From: Acidimicrobiaceae bacterium
Lineage (GTDB): Bacteria > Actinomycetota > Acidimicrobiia > Acidimicrobiales > Poriferisodalaceae
Assembly: GCA_905182565.1 (NCBI GenBank)
Contig: CAJJCB010000026.1
Coordinates: 248,001 to 312,000 of the forward strand
Reading direction: 5' to 3'
DNA length: 64,000 bases
Position 1 is the first letter of the stretch, and the number at the start of each line of letters is the position of its first letter. The position numbers and the translations under genes are program-made. Shown in pieces: positions 1 to 8,901 of this stretch. The notes under the pieces are model-generated. The model was not told where the DNA came from, did not search any database, and worked only from the letters and a program-made list of their open reading frames with translations.

Positions 1-2
1 CG

Positions 3-713
3 ACTTTCCTCGATTCTCTGAACCTTGGAGATAAAGACGCTAAGCGAATGCAAAACAAGAACTCTGCCACAGCTGAAAAAATGATTAAAGAGGTGCAGGA
101 CCCTTCAGAAGAGCTTCAACGGCTACTCTCGATCAGAACTCCTGAACTTATTGATTACCAAAACGTCGGTTACGCGCAGACTTATATTGATTTTGTAAGC
201 AAAGTGCGAAAACAAGAAATTTCAATAGGCTCAGACACTCGGATGTCGGAAACTGTTGCCCGATATTTGTTCAAGCTAATGGCATACAAAGATGAATACG
301 AAGTTGCGAGACTCCATCGTTCTGGAGACTTCCATCAAGCGATCAAAGATCAGTTCGGTGACAAGACTAAAGTGACCTACAAACTTCACCCACCATCCAT
401 GAAAAGATTGGGTCTAGATAAAAAAATCGGTTTAGGCAAGTCCGGTGACGTGGCATTCGCAGTGTTAACTAAAATGAAGTTCCTAAGAGGCAAAGGAATT
501 GATCCGTTCGGTAACACTAGACACCGAAAGCTTGAGAGAGCTCTAATCCCTGAATACATGGAAACCATTGATTCCTGTCTTGAGCGTTTGTCATCAGACA
601 ATTACGAGAACGCTGTAGAGATAGCAGCGCTTCCGGACATGATCCGTGGTTACGAAGAAATAAAAGAAGCGAATGTAGAGCGCTATCGAGAAGCAGTGCA
701 GAATCTTCTGTAA
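3..713 (+). CDS. Indolepyruvate:ferredoxin oxidoreductase, C-terminal part (5' end outside window)
   Basis: The frame is open from the window edge through the first ATG at 48, so this is the 3' end of a larger gene. The roughly 236 visible residues resemble the C-terminal DUF6537-type domain of the long fused indolepyruvate ferredoxin oxidoreductase, including the YKLHPPSMKRLGLDKKI segment followed by a basic GNTRHRKLER stretch. The full enzyme oxidatively decarboxylates aryl-pyruvates from aromatic amino acids to aryl-acetyl-CoA with ferredoxin as acceptor. The TPP and Fe-S domains lie outside the window and cannot be checked. The gene is closed by a strong terminator. Confidence 0.82.
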   Translation, partial: TFLDSLNLGDKDAKRMQNKNSATAEKMIKEVQDPSEELQRLLSIRTPELIDYQNVGYAQTYIDFVSKVRKQEISIGSDTRMSETVARYLFKLMAYKDEYEVARLHRSGDFHQAIKDQFGDKTKVTYKLHPPSMKRLGLDKKIGLGKSGDVAFAVLTKMKFLRGKGIDPFGNTRHRKLERALIPEYMETIDSCLERLSSDNYENAVEIAALPDMIRGYEEIKEANVERYREAVQNLL

Positions 714-733
714 AAAAAGATGATCTTAGAACT

Positions 734-784
734 GCTTGGACCTAATTAACTCTGCTTAATTAGGTCCAAGCGGAATTCCTTTTT
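734..784 (+). terminator. Rho-independent terminator
   Basis: A perfect 16-bp stem (GCTTGGACCTAATTAA at 734-749, complement at 756-771) encloses a 6-nt loop, and a T-run follows at 778-784. It lies 20 bases after the indolepyruvate oxidoreductase stop codon and before the cystathionine beta-synthase start. Confidence 0.92.
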
Positions 785-828
785 CGAATAACTGTGTGCT
801 TGAGGTTGGGAAACGCCAAACTGGGATT

Positions 829-2226
829 ATGGATCTAGAAGGTTTAGATATAGCGGGCTCGGTGCTTGATCTAGTGGGTGACACTCCTTTGGTTCGTTTA
901 TCGCGCCTAGATAAGGGTCTTCCCTGTCCTGTAGTAGCGAAAATGGAAACCACCAACCCTGGGGGAAGCTCAAAGGACCGACCAGCTATTGCGATGATCA
1001 ATGCAGCTGAAGAAGCCGGACTCTTGAAACCTGGAGGAACAATTATTGAACCAACATCAGGGAACACGGGTGTAGGTTTAGCAATCGTTGCAGCTCAACG
1101 GGGTTATAAGTGCATATTTGTGGTCACTGATAAATTGAGCCCTGAGAAGATTACTCTCTTGGAGGCCTATGGCGCTGAGGTTGTAGTGTGCCCAGTGGCA
1201 GTTGCTCCTGATGATCCACGTTCATACTATTCAACTGCTGAAAGACTCGTAAAAGAAATACCGAATGCTTACAGGCCTAATCAATACGAAAATTTGTTTA
1301 ACCCAAAGGCTCACTATGAAAGCACTGGCCCAGAAATTTGGAAGCAGACAAAAGGAAAAATTACTCACTTCGTAGCCGGAGCCGGAACAGGTGGAACAAT
1401 TAGTGGTGTCGGCGCTTACCTGAAGGAACAAAACCCGAACATTAAGGTTATTGCTGCGGACCCAAGCAACTCAGTTTATTCAGGTGGAAGCGGTCGCCCT
1501 TACCTTGTCGAAGGAGTCGGAGAAGACTTTTGGCCAGGTACTTATGACCCTAAGGTAGTTGATGAAACCATTCCCGTAACCGATGCAGAGTCATTTGAAA
1601 TGGCTCGCCAAGTTACCCAACAAGAGGGTTTGTTAATCGGTGGGTCTGGAGGCACTGCTGTGTTTGCAGCTATGCAAGTAGCAAAAAATTTATCTTCAGA
1701 TGATCTTATGATTGTTCTAATCCCGGACTCGGGACGTGGTTATCTCTCGAAAATTTTTGACAAAAATTGGATGTCAAAAATGGGTTTCAGCAAAAGTGAT
1801 GGTGTCACGGTCAAACAATTACTTAAGCATAGAAACTCTAAATTGCCTGAACTGATATATGCCAAACCATGGGAAACGGTGGGCTCAGCAATTGAGACTA
1901 TGCAGAAATATGGCCTTTCCTGTTTGCCCGTAGCCAAGGGCGATATGCCGTTAGCGGCAGCTGAGGTAATTGGTTCAGTGTCAGCAGACCAATTGATGAC
2001 GGAAACATTTGAATCATCGGGCGATCGCCATCAGCTGCTTGAAGGCATAATGATCGATCCGTTACCAGTCCTCGGTATTGGGCAGTCAATAGACGAAGCG
2101 GTTTCCGTGCTCAGCGAAACCGAAGCGGCTTTAGTTCATAATGAAGGGCTGCCATTTGCTGTCTTGACGAAAACAGATGTAATGGACTTTATGTCCACTC
2201 AGTTCACTTCGGAGGTTGAAGCATAA
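829..2226 (+). CDS. Cystathionine beta-synthase with C-terminal CBS domain pair
   Basis: PLP-dependent fold-type II enzyme condensing serine and homocysteine to cystathionine, the first step of reverse transsulfuration. The PLP lysine is in the NPGGSSKDR motif near the N-terminus; the PTSGNTG substrate loop and the glycine-rich GAGTGGTISG phosphate-binding loop follow. The last 130 or so residues look like a tandem CBS (Bateman) module, which in many homologues binds adenosyl ligands. A GTG at 796 would add 11 residues, but the ATG at 829 fits the family N-terminus better. The stop overlaps the next start by one base (TAATG), so the two transsulfuration genes are coupled. Confidence 0.93.
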   Translation: MDLEGLDIAGSVLDLVGDTPLVRLSRLDKGLPCPVVAKMETTNPGGSSKDRPAIAMINAAEEAGLLKPGGTIIEPTSGNTGVGLAIVAAQRGYKCIFVVTDKLSPEKITLLEAYGAEVVVCPVAVAPDDPRSYYSTAERLVKEIPNAYRPNQYENLFNPKAHYESTGPEIWKQTKGKITHFVAGAGTGGTISGVGAYLKEQNPNIKVIAADPSNSVYSGGSGRPYLVEGVGEDFWPGTYDPKVVDETIPVTDAESFEMARQVTQQEGLLIGGSGGTAVFAAMQVAKNLSSDDLMIVLIPDSGRGYLSKIFDKNWMSKMGFSKSDGVTVKQLLKHRNSKLPELIYAKPWETVGSAIETMQKYGLSCLPVAKGDMPLAAAEVIGSVSADQLMTETFESSGDRHQLLEGIMIDPLPVLGIGQSIDEAVSVLSETEAALVHNEGLPFAVLTKTDVMDFMSTQFTSEVEA

Positions 2227-3413
2227 TGATGGGAGGCGACCCACTTCTTTCGGGGTTTGAAGATCCAGAAAGCTACGAATTCGAAACCAGGGCGATTAGG
2301 GCTGGTCAGCCCCACGATCCTCGTACAGGAGGAGTTGTAACACCGATAGCATTGGCTACGACTTTTGCACAAGATGCTATAGGTCAACCTAAAAATGGTT
2401 ATGAGTATGCGCGAACAGGAAACCCTACTCGCCACGCCTATCAGGTCTGTGTAGCTTCACTCGAAGGGGCAAATTATGGGCATGCCTTTGCTAGTGGCCT
2501 TGCTGCAGAGGATGCTCTTTTGCGGCAACTATCGCCGGGATCAGAAATTTTACTCGGAGATGACGCCTATGGGGGGACATTTCGACTCATCGATAAGATC
2601 CATGGAAAAATGGGAGTGTCAAATCGGGCAGTAGATCTAACTAGACCTGAATTAATTCGTGATTCTTGGAACGCCAACACACGCTTGCTTTGGCTGGAGA
2701 CTCCTACCAACCCAATGTTAGCGATTTTTGATATCGAGGCAATCTGCGGCATCGTCCATGACCTAGGCGGTCAGGTGGTTGTAGATAACACGTTCGCGAC
2801 GCCTTATCTACAGCAGCCACTATCACTTGGTGCAGATGCTGTGATTCATTCGGCTACTAAGTACATCGGTGGGCATAGCGACGTTGTCGGAGGGTTCGTT
2901 GCTACCAACGATGAAGATATAGCAGAACAGCTAGTCTTTATTCAGAACGCTGTTGGTGCTATAGCTAGCCCTTTCGATTGCTATTTAGCAATGCGAGGAG
3001 TCAAAACACTTGCTGTGAGAATGGATCGTCATTGTGAGAATGCTTCTCAAATTTCCGAGATGTTGATGTCTCATAATGCAATCAGTGATGTTCTGTACCC
3101 AGGATTGTCGCACCACCAGGGACATCAAATTGCGGCACGTCAAATGAGTGGATTTGGCGGAATGGTTTCGTTCCGCCTTAAAGGTGGACGTCCTGCAGCC
3201 GAGACTTTAGTTGCAAACACCAAGCTCTTCACATTAGCTGAATCGTTAGGCGCAGTGGAGTCCCTTATCGAACATCCGGCCGTCATGACACATGCATCAG
3301 TCGCTGGATCGGCTCTAGAGGTGCCAGATGATCTGGTTCGTATATCAGTCGGAATCGAGTCCATTACCGACTTACTCTCAGACCTCGAGCAGGCTTTGAA
3401 CTTCATCAATTGA
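2226..3413 (+). CDS. Cystathionine gamma-lyase / gamma-synthase family PLP enzyme
   Basis: Cys/Met metabolism PLP-dependent enzyme of 395 residues. The N-terminal FETRAIRAGQPHDPRTGGVV segment, the YARTGNPTRHAY motif and the PLP-lysine motif SATKYIGGHSDV are all present. Sequence alone does not separate gamma-lyase (cystathionine to cysteine) from gamma-synthase. The translational coupling to a cystathionine beta-synthase argues for the lyase and a cysteine-from-methionine route. Start ATG at 2226 overlaps the upstream stop; an ATG at 2229 is equally possible. Confidence 0.92.
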   Translation: MMGGDPLLSGFEDPESYEFETRAIRAGQPHDPRTGGVVTPIALATTFAQDAIGQPKNGYEYARTGNPTRHAYQVCVASLEGANYGHAFASGLAAEDALLRQLSPGSEILLGDDAYGGTFRLIDKIHGKMGVSNRAVDLTRPELIRDSWNANTRLLWLETPTNPMLAIFDIEAICGIVHDLGGQVVVDNTFATPYLQQPLSLGADAVIHSATKYIGGHSDVVGGFVATNDEDIAEQLVFIQNAVGAIASPFDCYLAMRGVKTLAVRMDRHCENASQISEMLMSHNAISDVLYPGLSHHQGHQIAARQMSGFGGMVSFRLKGGRPAAETLVANTKLFTLAESLGAVESLIEHPAVMTHASVAGSALEVPDDLVRISVGIESITDLLSDLEQALNFIN

Positions 3414-3489
3414 CTCTTCTACGGTTAACAAACTCGTAACAAAATAGAAACAGCGAAAAAACAAACGTTTTCTATGTTGGTGCACCTGA

Positions 3490-3504
3490 GGGGTATCGGA
3501 CCCC
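3490..3504 (+). promoter_or_regulatory. Small hairpin in the amtB leader
   Basis: GGGGT-ATCGG-ACCCC forms a 5-bp GC-rich stem just upstream of the AGGAAAA-type ribosome-binding site of the ammonium transporter. It could modulate translation, but it is short and I have no family match. Confidence 0.25.
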
Positions 3505-3523
3505 AACGTGGAAGGAAAAGCAG

Positions 3524-4723
3524 ATGGAAGGCAATACAGCTTGGATTTTGACATCAGCCGCCATGGTCTTATTCATGGTTCCTGGCTTGGCCCTTTTTTA
3601 TGGAGGAATGGTCAGAACAAAAAATGCTTTAAACATGTTAAACATGAATATGTGGTGCCTAGGTGCGGTGCCGGTGGTCTGGGTACTAGTCGGATGGAGC
3701 TTAGCCTCTGGCGATAGTGGCCGCTCTTGGCTTGGTGACCTAAGCATTGTGGGTCTAAAAGGTGTGCATGATGTCGAAGGGTTAGCGACTTTTGCTTTCT
3801 TAATGACATTTGCGTGTATCGCTCCAGCACTGATTTCTGGTGCAGTAGCTGACCGAATGAAATTTTCTGCGTGGATGATATTTGTCCCAATTTGGTCGTT
3901 AGCTGTTTATGCACCGGTTGTCTACTGGGTCTACGGACCGAAGGGCTGGATCTTGGACTTACCGGCCTTGGACTTTGCCGGTGGTACTGCGATTCATGTT
4001 AATGCTGGTGCGGCAGCTCTCGCCCTCGCCATTGTATTAGGGAAACGATCCGGGTGGCCCCAGAATCGTCCGGCGCCGCACAATATTCCTTTCGTTATGT
4101 TAGGAGCAGGCATTCTTTGGTTTGGTTGGTTCGGATTTAATGCCGGGTCAGCGCTTGGAGCGAACGGCGCTGCTGCACAAGCATTTGTAAACACATTTGT
4201 AGCTGGAGCCGCAGGTATGGTTTCTTGGCTGATTATTGAGGTCATAAAAACTGGTAAAGCTAGCACTATTGGAATGGCCTCAGGCGTCGTCGCAGCGCTC
4301 GTGGCGATAACTCCCGCCGCTGGGTTTGTAGGGACAATGCACTCGTTCGTTTTTGGTGCCGCAGCTGGCGTCATCTGTTTCTTCGCAATACAAGCCAAAT
4401 TCCGATTCGGTTTCGATGACAGCCTAGATGTTGTGGGTATTCATTTAGTCGGAGGAATAGTCGGCGGAATCTTGTTGGGCTTCTTTGCAGACTCTTCGGC
4501 TGTTCCAGGCGGGAATTTTATTGATGGCGTCTTCTTCGGTGGCGGAATTTTACTCTGGAATCAGGTCTTGTCAATAGGAGTGGTACTTACATACTCATTT
4601 GTTGTTACCTTCGCAATAGCGAAATTCCTGGACTCTGTAATGGGGCTTCGTGTGTCGGAAGAAACTGAGCTTATGGGACTTGACCAAAGTGATCATGGCG
4701 AGGCTGCGTACGTTATTGAATAA
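3524..4723 (+). CDS. amt: Ammonium transporter, Amt family
   Basis: Membrane channel of 399 residues with about 11 transmembrane segments, conducting NH3/NH4+ into the cell. The signature FYGGMVRTKNALNML is in the first helix region. The two pore histidines are present: His158 in GGTAIHVNAG and His307 in VVGIHLVGGIVGG. A GGAAGGAAAAG ribosome-binding site precedes the ATG. No glnK/PII gene follows, although amt and glnK are usually paired; the next gene is an unrelated phosphatase. The 110-bp upstream gap carries the promoter and a small hairpin. Confidence 0.95.
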   Translation: MEGNTAWILTSAAMVLFMVPGLALFYGGMVRTKNALNMLNMNMWCLGAVPVVWVLVGWSLASGDSGRSWLGDLSIVGLKGVHDVEGLATFAFLMTFACIAPALISGAVADRMKFSAWMIFVPIWSLAVYAPVVYWVYGPKGWILDLPALDFAGGTAIHVNAGAAALALAIVLGKRSGWPQNRPAPHNIPFVMLGAGILWFGWFGFNAGSALGANGAAAQAFVNTFVAGAAGMVSWLIIEVIKTGKASTIGMASGVVAALVAITPAAGFVGTMHSFVFGAAAGVICFFAIQAKFRFGFDDSLDVVGIHLVGGIVGGILLGFFADSSAVPGGNFIDGVFFGGGILLWNQVLSIGVVLTYSFVVTFAIAKFLDSVMGLRVSEETELMGLDQSDHGEAAYVIE

Positions 4724-4760
4724 AAAGTGACGCCTTCGTCGAGCTCAAGTTTGCTAGTTT

Positions 4761-5459
4761 GTGGATGTGAGCAATGATGACGGTCCACAACAATTTGCGC
4801 AACAGAGATGGCAGCGAGCAGCTGGATCAACTGAGATCATGCTGCTTAGGCATGGGGCCTCAATGCCCTATGTCCCTGGAAACGCTTTCCCGCTGGTTGA
4901 TGGCCAGGGTGACCCTCCGCTTTCAGAGCTAGGGGCCACTCAGGCTGCTCTGTCTGCTGTGCGATTAGCAACAGAACCATTCAACGCGCTGTACGCAACC
5001 TCAATGCAAAGAACCCAGCAAACCGTTGCACCCTTAGCCGAAGCTCTAGGTATAAGCGTAGAAATTGAACCAGATTTAAGAGAAGTACATTTGGGGGACT
5101 GGGAAGGTGGATTGCTACGCCAAAGAGCCGCAGAAAATCATCCTATTTACGAACAAATGCACCGTGAAGAGCGGTGGGATGCCATCCCAGGTGCTGAAAC
5201 GAATAAAGATTTCACAGATCGCTGCATGCGGGCTCTCGACCGGATAGCTGATAATCATCCCGATCAGCTAGTTCTCTGTGTAGTTCATGGGGGAGTTATA
5301 GGAGCGATATTGGCTTCTATCGCTAACAGTAGAGCTTTCTCATTTGGTGGAGCCGACAACTGTTCGATAAGCCAGATCGTGAAGGATGAAGAAACATGGG
5401 CGATTCGTCGCTTTAACGACAGCGGTCATTTGTTTAACGAACTGCATCATGGGGCTTAA
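4761..5459 (+). CDS. Histidine phosphatase family protein
   Basis: Phosphoglycerate-mutase-like fold of 232 residues. The catalytic LLRHGAS motif is near residue 30, the second histidine is in VVHGGVIGA near residue 176, and the acidic EVHLGDWEGG segment is typical of the broad-specificity phosphatase branch. About 20 polar residues precede the fold. The substrate is not predictable. Start GTG at 4761 lies 37 bp after amt, so co-transcription is possible. Confidence 0.88.
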   Translation: MDVSNDDGPQQFAQQRWQRAAGSTEIMLLRHGASMPYVPGNAFPLVDGQGDPPLSELGATQAALSAVRLATEPFNALYATSMQRTQQTVAPLAEALGISVEIEPDLREVHLGDWEGGLLRQRAAENHPIYEQMHREERWDAIPGAETNKDFTDRCMRALDRIADNHPDQLVLCVVHGGVIGAILASIANSRAFSFGGADNCSISQIVKDEETWAIRRFNDSGHLFNELHHGA

Positions 5460-5539
5460 ATGAATCGGTCTTGTGATATTGAAATTGCTATAGATTGCTA
5501 TCAAATTGCGCCGACCTGAATTTCATCGTAAAAATCTTA

Positions 5540-6805
5540 TCAATATTGATAAAAAGATGTCAGTGAACGAGTAAGAAGGCCCGGGTCTTTGGAACCGCCC
5601 ATTTCTCGAGCTGAGTGCATTGATAGTTGAGCGCTTCCGACATCAACGACACGAATTCCCAATCGAGTTGCAGTGATAGGCCCTATCGTGGAACCACAGG
5701 CTAGATCAGTGCGGTGAGAGTACAGTTGTGTAGGTACGTCTGCCGCCTCGCAGACCATCTGAAAGTGGGCGCTGCCTTCCGCTTGAGTTGCGTAGCGAAC
5801 GTTAGCGTTAATCTTGATAACCGGCCCAGCATTTAATTCAATTTTGTGTGATGGATCATGACGGTCTGCGTAGTTAGGATGTACAGCGTGAGCTCCATCA
5901 GCCGAGATACACCAAGACCGGGCAAGGGCAGCAAAAAAGTCGTCCCGAGACCCATCAAACGAAAGCATCATTCTTTCGAGGCAACTCTCTAATAATGGCC
6001 CAGCAGCTCCAGTATTAGAGTTACTTCCGACTTCCTCGTGGTCAAAAAGCGCAGCAACCGCAACGGTGTTTTCCGGTAGCGAGTCCAGCGAACAAAGTGC
6101 TTCGATAGCAGCATGACATGACGCTAAGTTGTCGATGCGAGAAGCTGAATAAAACTCCTGATTTTTGCCAAGAAGGCTTGAAGGCGTTAAATCGTGAGCC
6201 ATTGCATCCCAAGATAAAATGTCTTTTTGGTCCACCTCAATCAAGTTTGCTAAAAAATTGCGGAATCCGTAATTGTCTGATTCTCCGAGCCCCCAGATAG
6301 GAGTCAAGTGGTTCTGACGATCTAAGGTGAGCCCTTCATTAACGTTTCTATCTAAATGAATTGCTAGCTGTGGGACACGAAGTAGAGGCTGGTCAGACCG
6401 GAACAGATGCCTTTTAACAACCTGCCCTTCTTTCGTGCAGACCTGACCAGAGAGACCAAGATCTCGGTCAAGCCACGAATTAAGAAGAGCACCTCCATAG
6501 ATTTCGACTCCTAATTGTTGATACCCAACACTATTGCGGTCGGGAATCGGTTTTATTCTCAAATTTGGGCTGTCGGTGTGAGCGCCGACAATATTAAATA
6601 CGATACGTTTTGGATCAATCTTGTCGGCAGCTGAAACAGCAACTATGGAGCCGCCAACCTTGAGGAAAGATTTCCGATTCGAATTCCACGAAGCAGAACT
6701 TGGAACTTCATCAAACCCGGCGCTGCTAAGTAACTTTGCAGCGTTTTCGCTGGCATGAAACGGAGAGGGTGATGAATCGATGAAGTTAAATAAGTTGTTA
6801 ATCAT
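5540..6805 (-). CDS. M18 family aminopeptidase (aspartyl aminopeptidase type)
   Basis: Dinuclear zinc aminopeptidase of 421 residues, the usual length for family M18. Metal and catalytic motifs are visible: VGAHTDSPNLR (His76), SRIDN (Asp225), DHEEVGS (Glu257/Glu258) and LSMHSARE near the C-terminus. It removes N-terminal, often acidic, residues from peptides in the cytosol. Only two bases separate its start from the stop of the LLM oxidoreductase upstream on the same strand, so the two probably form an operon. Confidence 0.93.
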   Translation of the reverse strand: MINNLFNFIDSSPSPFHASENAAKLLSSAGFDEVPSSASWNSNRKSFLKVGGSIVAVSAADKIDPKRIVFNIVGAHTDSPNLRIKPIPDRNSVGYQQLGVEIYGGALLNSWLDRDLGLSGQVCTKEGQVVKRHLFRSDQPLLRVPQLAIHLDRNVNEGLTLDRQNHLTPIWGLGESDNYGFRNFLANLIEVDQKDILSWDAMAHDLTPSSLLGKNQEFYSASRIDNLASCHAAIEALCSLDSLPENTVAVAALFDHEEVGSNSNTGAAGPLLESCLERMMLSFDGSRDDFFAALARSWCISADGAHAVHPNYADRHDPSHKIELNAGPVIKINANVRYATQAEGSAHFQMVCEAADVPTQLYSHRTDLACGSTIGPITATRLGIRVVDVGSAQLSMHSAREMGGSKDPGLLTRSLTSFYQY

Positions 6806-6807
6806 TT

Positions 6808-7659
6808 TTATGAACTTCCGAATTGTGCGACGACATTACTGGCGAAGCTATCAAACTGCTCTGGCTCTAACGGTGGGACAATCATCCGAGAAACACCTAT
6901 CGAAGCTAATTGCTCTACGTATTCTGCTGTAGTCGGGCCACCAGCAGTGAACTCTAAGGCATCTGGGTTTCGACCGGCTCGCTCAGCGCATTCCCTAGCG
7001 TAATTGAATAACAAGGCAAGCTCGGAAGGTTTTCCTCGACCGGGAAAAAATCCATCGCCGATTTCTCCAGCCCTTCGTGCTGCTCTCTTGCTATGGCCGC
7101 CAACAATAATGGGAATGTGTCGACTTGAAGGCTGAGGACGGACATAGACGTCATTAAATGAAATGAACTCACCGTTAAATCCGGCCACATCATTTTCCCA
7201 AGCAGTTCTGTAAGTCCGTAGGTACTCATCAGTCCTGTTGCCTCTATCATGAAAAGAGACACCTAGAGCGTTAAACTCTTCCTCTAACCAGCCAGATCCG
7301 ACTCCCAAAATCATCCTGCCTTTAGAGAGGCGGTCTAAAGTAGCAACGGCTTTCGCTGTGACCAAGGGGTTGCGTTGTGGGACGATCATTACCCCAGTCC
7401 CTAACTTTATTGTTGATGTAGCGGACGCTATGTAAGCCAACCAGATAAGAGGGTCAGGAATGTCTATGTCTTCTTTGTCCCCTGGCATTCGTCCATTCTT
7501 GGCGTAGGGGTAGGCTGATTTGTATCCTTTAGGGACAACAACATGTTCAACTGTCCAGATTGACTCGCACCCGGCGGCTTCGGCCGCTTGCGCCAAATTA
7601 ATGGCAGCTTCTGGTTCGACAAATGGCCCAGTGTTAGCAAACATTATTCCGAATTTCAT
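6808..7659 (-). CDS. LLM class F420-dependent oxidoreductase
   Basis: Luciferase-like TIM-barrel protein of 283 residues. It opens with MKFGIMFANTGPF and carries ESIWTVEHVVVP, the LGTGVMIVPQRNPL strand and GVGSGWLEEEFNALG, the usual layout of actinobacterial F420-dependent subfamilies. The cofactor could be F420 or FMN; F420 is inferred from the subfamily look. It is the first of three such proteins in the window (others at 17251 and 29349), and its substrate is unknown. Confidence 0.88.
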   Translation of the reverse strand: MKFGIMFANTGPFVEPEAAINLAQAAEAAGCESIWTVEHVVVPKGYKSAYPYAKNGRMPGDKEDIDIPDPLIWLAYIASATSTIKLGTGVMIVPQRNPLVTAKAVATLDRLSKGRMILGVGSGWLEEEFNALGVSFHDRGNRTDEYLRTYRTAWENDVAGFNGEFISFNDVYVRPQPSSRHIPIIVGGHSKRAARRAGEIGDGFFPGRGKPSELALLFNYARECAERAGRNPDALEFTAGGPTTAEYVEQLASIGVSRMIVPPLEPEQFDSFASNVVAQFGSS

Positions 7660-7696
7660 GTAATGACACTACTACTGGAAAAGCGACTTCGTATCC

Positions 7697-8383
7697 GTGA
7701 GCTTTAAGCGACCACAATTTATACAGCCGATTGGAATCCTGACACTAGTTGCACTGAATTTTTTGGCCTTTTTCTGGACCCACGATCTTCAAAAAATAGG
7801 CCAGTATTCTTTACGTCGAGATGTTCTAATCGATATGTCAGTCTGGGCAGTTCCGATCGCAGAGCTTAATGAGTGGTGGAGGCTCTTAACGGGGGCATTT
7901 CTTCACGCAGACTTGCGACATATTCTTCTTAATGCGTTGATGCTCTTCCTTCTAGGGCGCCGCTTAGAAAAGAATGTTGGGACATCTTGCTTTGCTTTAA
8001 TATGTCTTGTTTCAGCGCTTGGCGGCTCAGCTGGAGCGTTGCTACTAACGCCGATGAATCCGACGGTTGGTGCCTCTGGCATCGTCTACGGTTTAATGGC
8101 AGCCGTGTTCATTATTGAACACAGAAATGGGAAAGACCCGTGGAAAGAAGGCTTAGGAACACTAATAATCGTAAACGTTATTTTGTCTTTCCTTGGCCCT
8201 AATGTCTCAGTTGGTGGCCACCTTGGTGGACTTCTAGCGGGATTCGTATCTGGTTATTGCGTAGGAATTCGTTATCGAAATGGTTCTAGGTTGACTACTT
8301 GGGCATTACTTGTTGGGTCAGCTTTGCTTTTTGGTTTTTTAGGTTGGATAGCAGCGAAAACTTGGCGGAGTCCGCTCTTTTAA
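7697..8383 (+). CDS. Rhomboid family intramembrane serine protease
   Basis: Membrane protein of 228 residues with about six transmembrane helices. The WWRLLTGAFLHADLRHILLN segment matches the rhomboid L1 region. The catalytic serine is in VGASGIVYG near residue 126 and its histidine partner in GGHLGGLLAGF near residue 175. It would cleave single-pass membrane proteins within the bilayer. Start GTG at 7697 lies 37 bp from the divergent LLM gene. The stop directly abuts the stop of the convergent DUF4262 gene with no spacer. Confidence 0.92.
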   Translation: MSFKRPQFIQPIGILTLVALNFLAFFWTHDLQKIGQYSLRRDVLIDMSVWAVPIAELNEWWRLLTGAFLHADLRHILLNALMLFLLGRRLEKNVGTSCFALICLVSALGGSAGALLLTPMNPTVGASGIVYGLMAAVFIIEHRNGKDPWKEGLGTLIIVNVILSFLGPNVSVGGHLGGLLAGFVSGYCVGIRYRNGSRLTTWALLVGSALLFGFLGWIAAKTWRSPLF

Positions 8384-8863
8384 TCAAAACGAATTAAGTA
8401 TTGGCTGCACAAACCTTAACGCTTCTGGCCACGCGTCATCCCACGGTAGTGCACCAGAACGGTCAGGCCATATGAATTGACGAACCTGCCATTCATCATT
8501 TTTGTAGATCAAAGGAAGAGTAGGAAATAACGCAGCATGCTTCGGAAGTTCGACATCGAGGAGAACAGAAACAAGATCGTTATCTAATAATCCATTGAAG
8601 GGTTGTCCAACCGGGAGCTCTCCGCCGGAACGCAAATGAGTAATAATTAGGTCCAGCAAACCACGAGCAGCTGCGGGAGCTAGCCCAAACAGAACTAAGT
8701 CGGGGTAACCAATTAATGACTTTAAACCGAATGTATAAGAGTACCCAGCGCGTGGAGAATCCCCGCTGATTGGTTTTACAGGCTCGACACCCCAGCCGTT
8801 CGTGTCTAACATCCATTGGAGTTTTTCCATGTGCTCCATAGGTTCATATTGGAGTTCGGACAT
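8384..8863 (-). CDS. DUF4262 domain-containing protein
   Basis: Cytosolic protein of 159 residues. The segment WMLDTNGWGVEPVKP followed by GYSYTFGLKSLIGYPDLVLFG is characteristic of DUF4262, a family of unknown function found mainly in actinobacteria and proteobacteria. No catalytic motif is evident. An AGGAGGG-type ribosome-binding site precedes the ATG. It sits just downstream of the DMT transporter on the same strand, 38 bp away. Confidence 0.82.
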   Translation of the reverse strand: MSELQYEPMEHMEKLQWMLDTNGWGVEPVKPISGDSPRAGYSYTFGLKSLIGYPDLVLFGLAPAAARGLLDLIITHLRSGGELPVGQPFNGLLDNDLVSVLLDVELPKHAALFPTLPLIYKNDEWQVRQFIWPDRSGALPWDDAWPEALRFVQPILNSF

Positions 8864-8901
8864 AAAGCCCTCCTAACATTTTGATGGGTACATATCAAAA
8901 T

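Noticed and set aside
5460-5539. Terminator between the phosphatase and M18 genes
   Set aside because: Only imperfect repeats (ATTGCTA twice) are present; no stable stem with a T-run.
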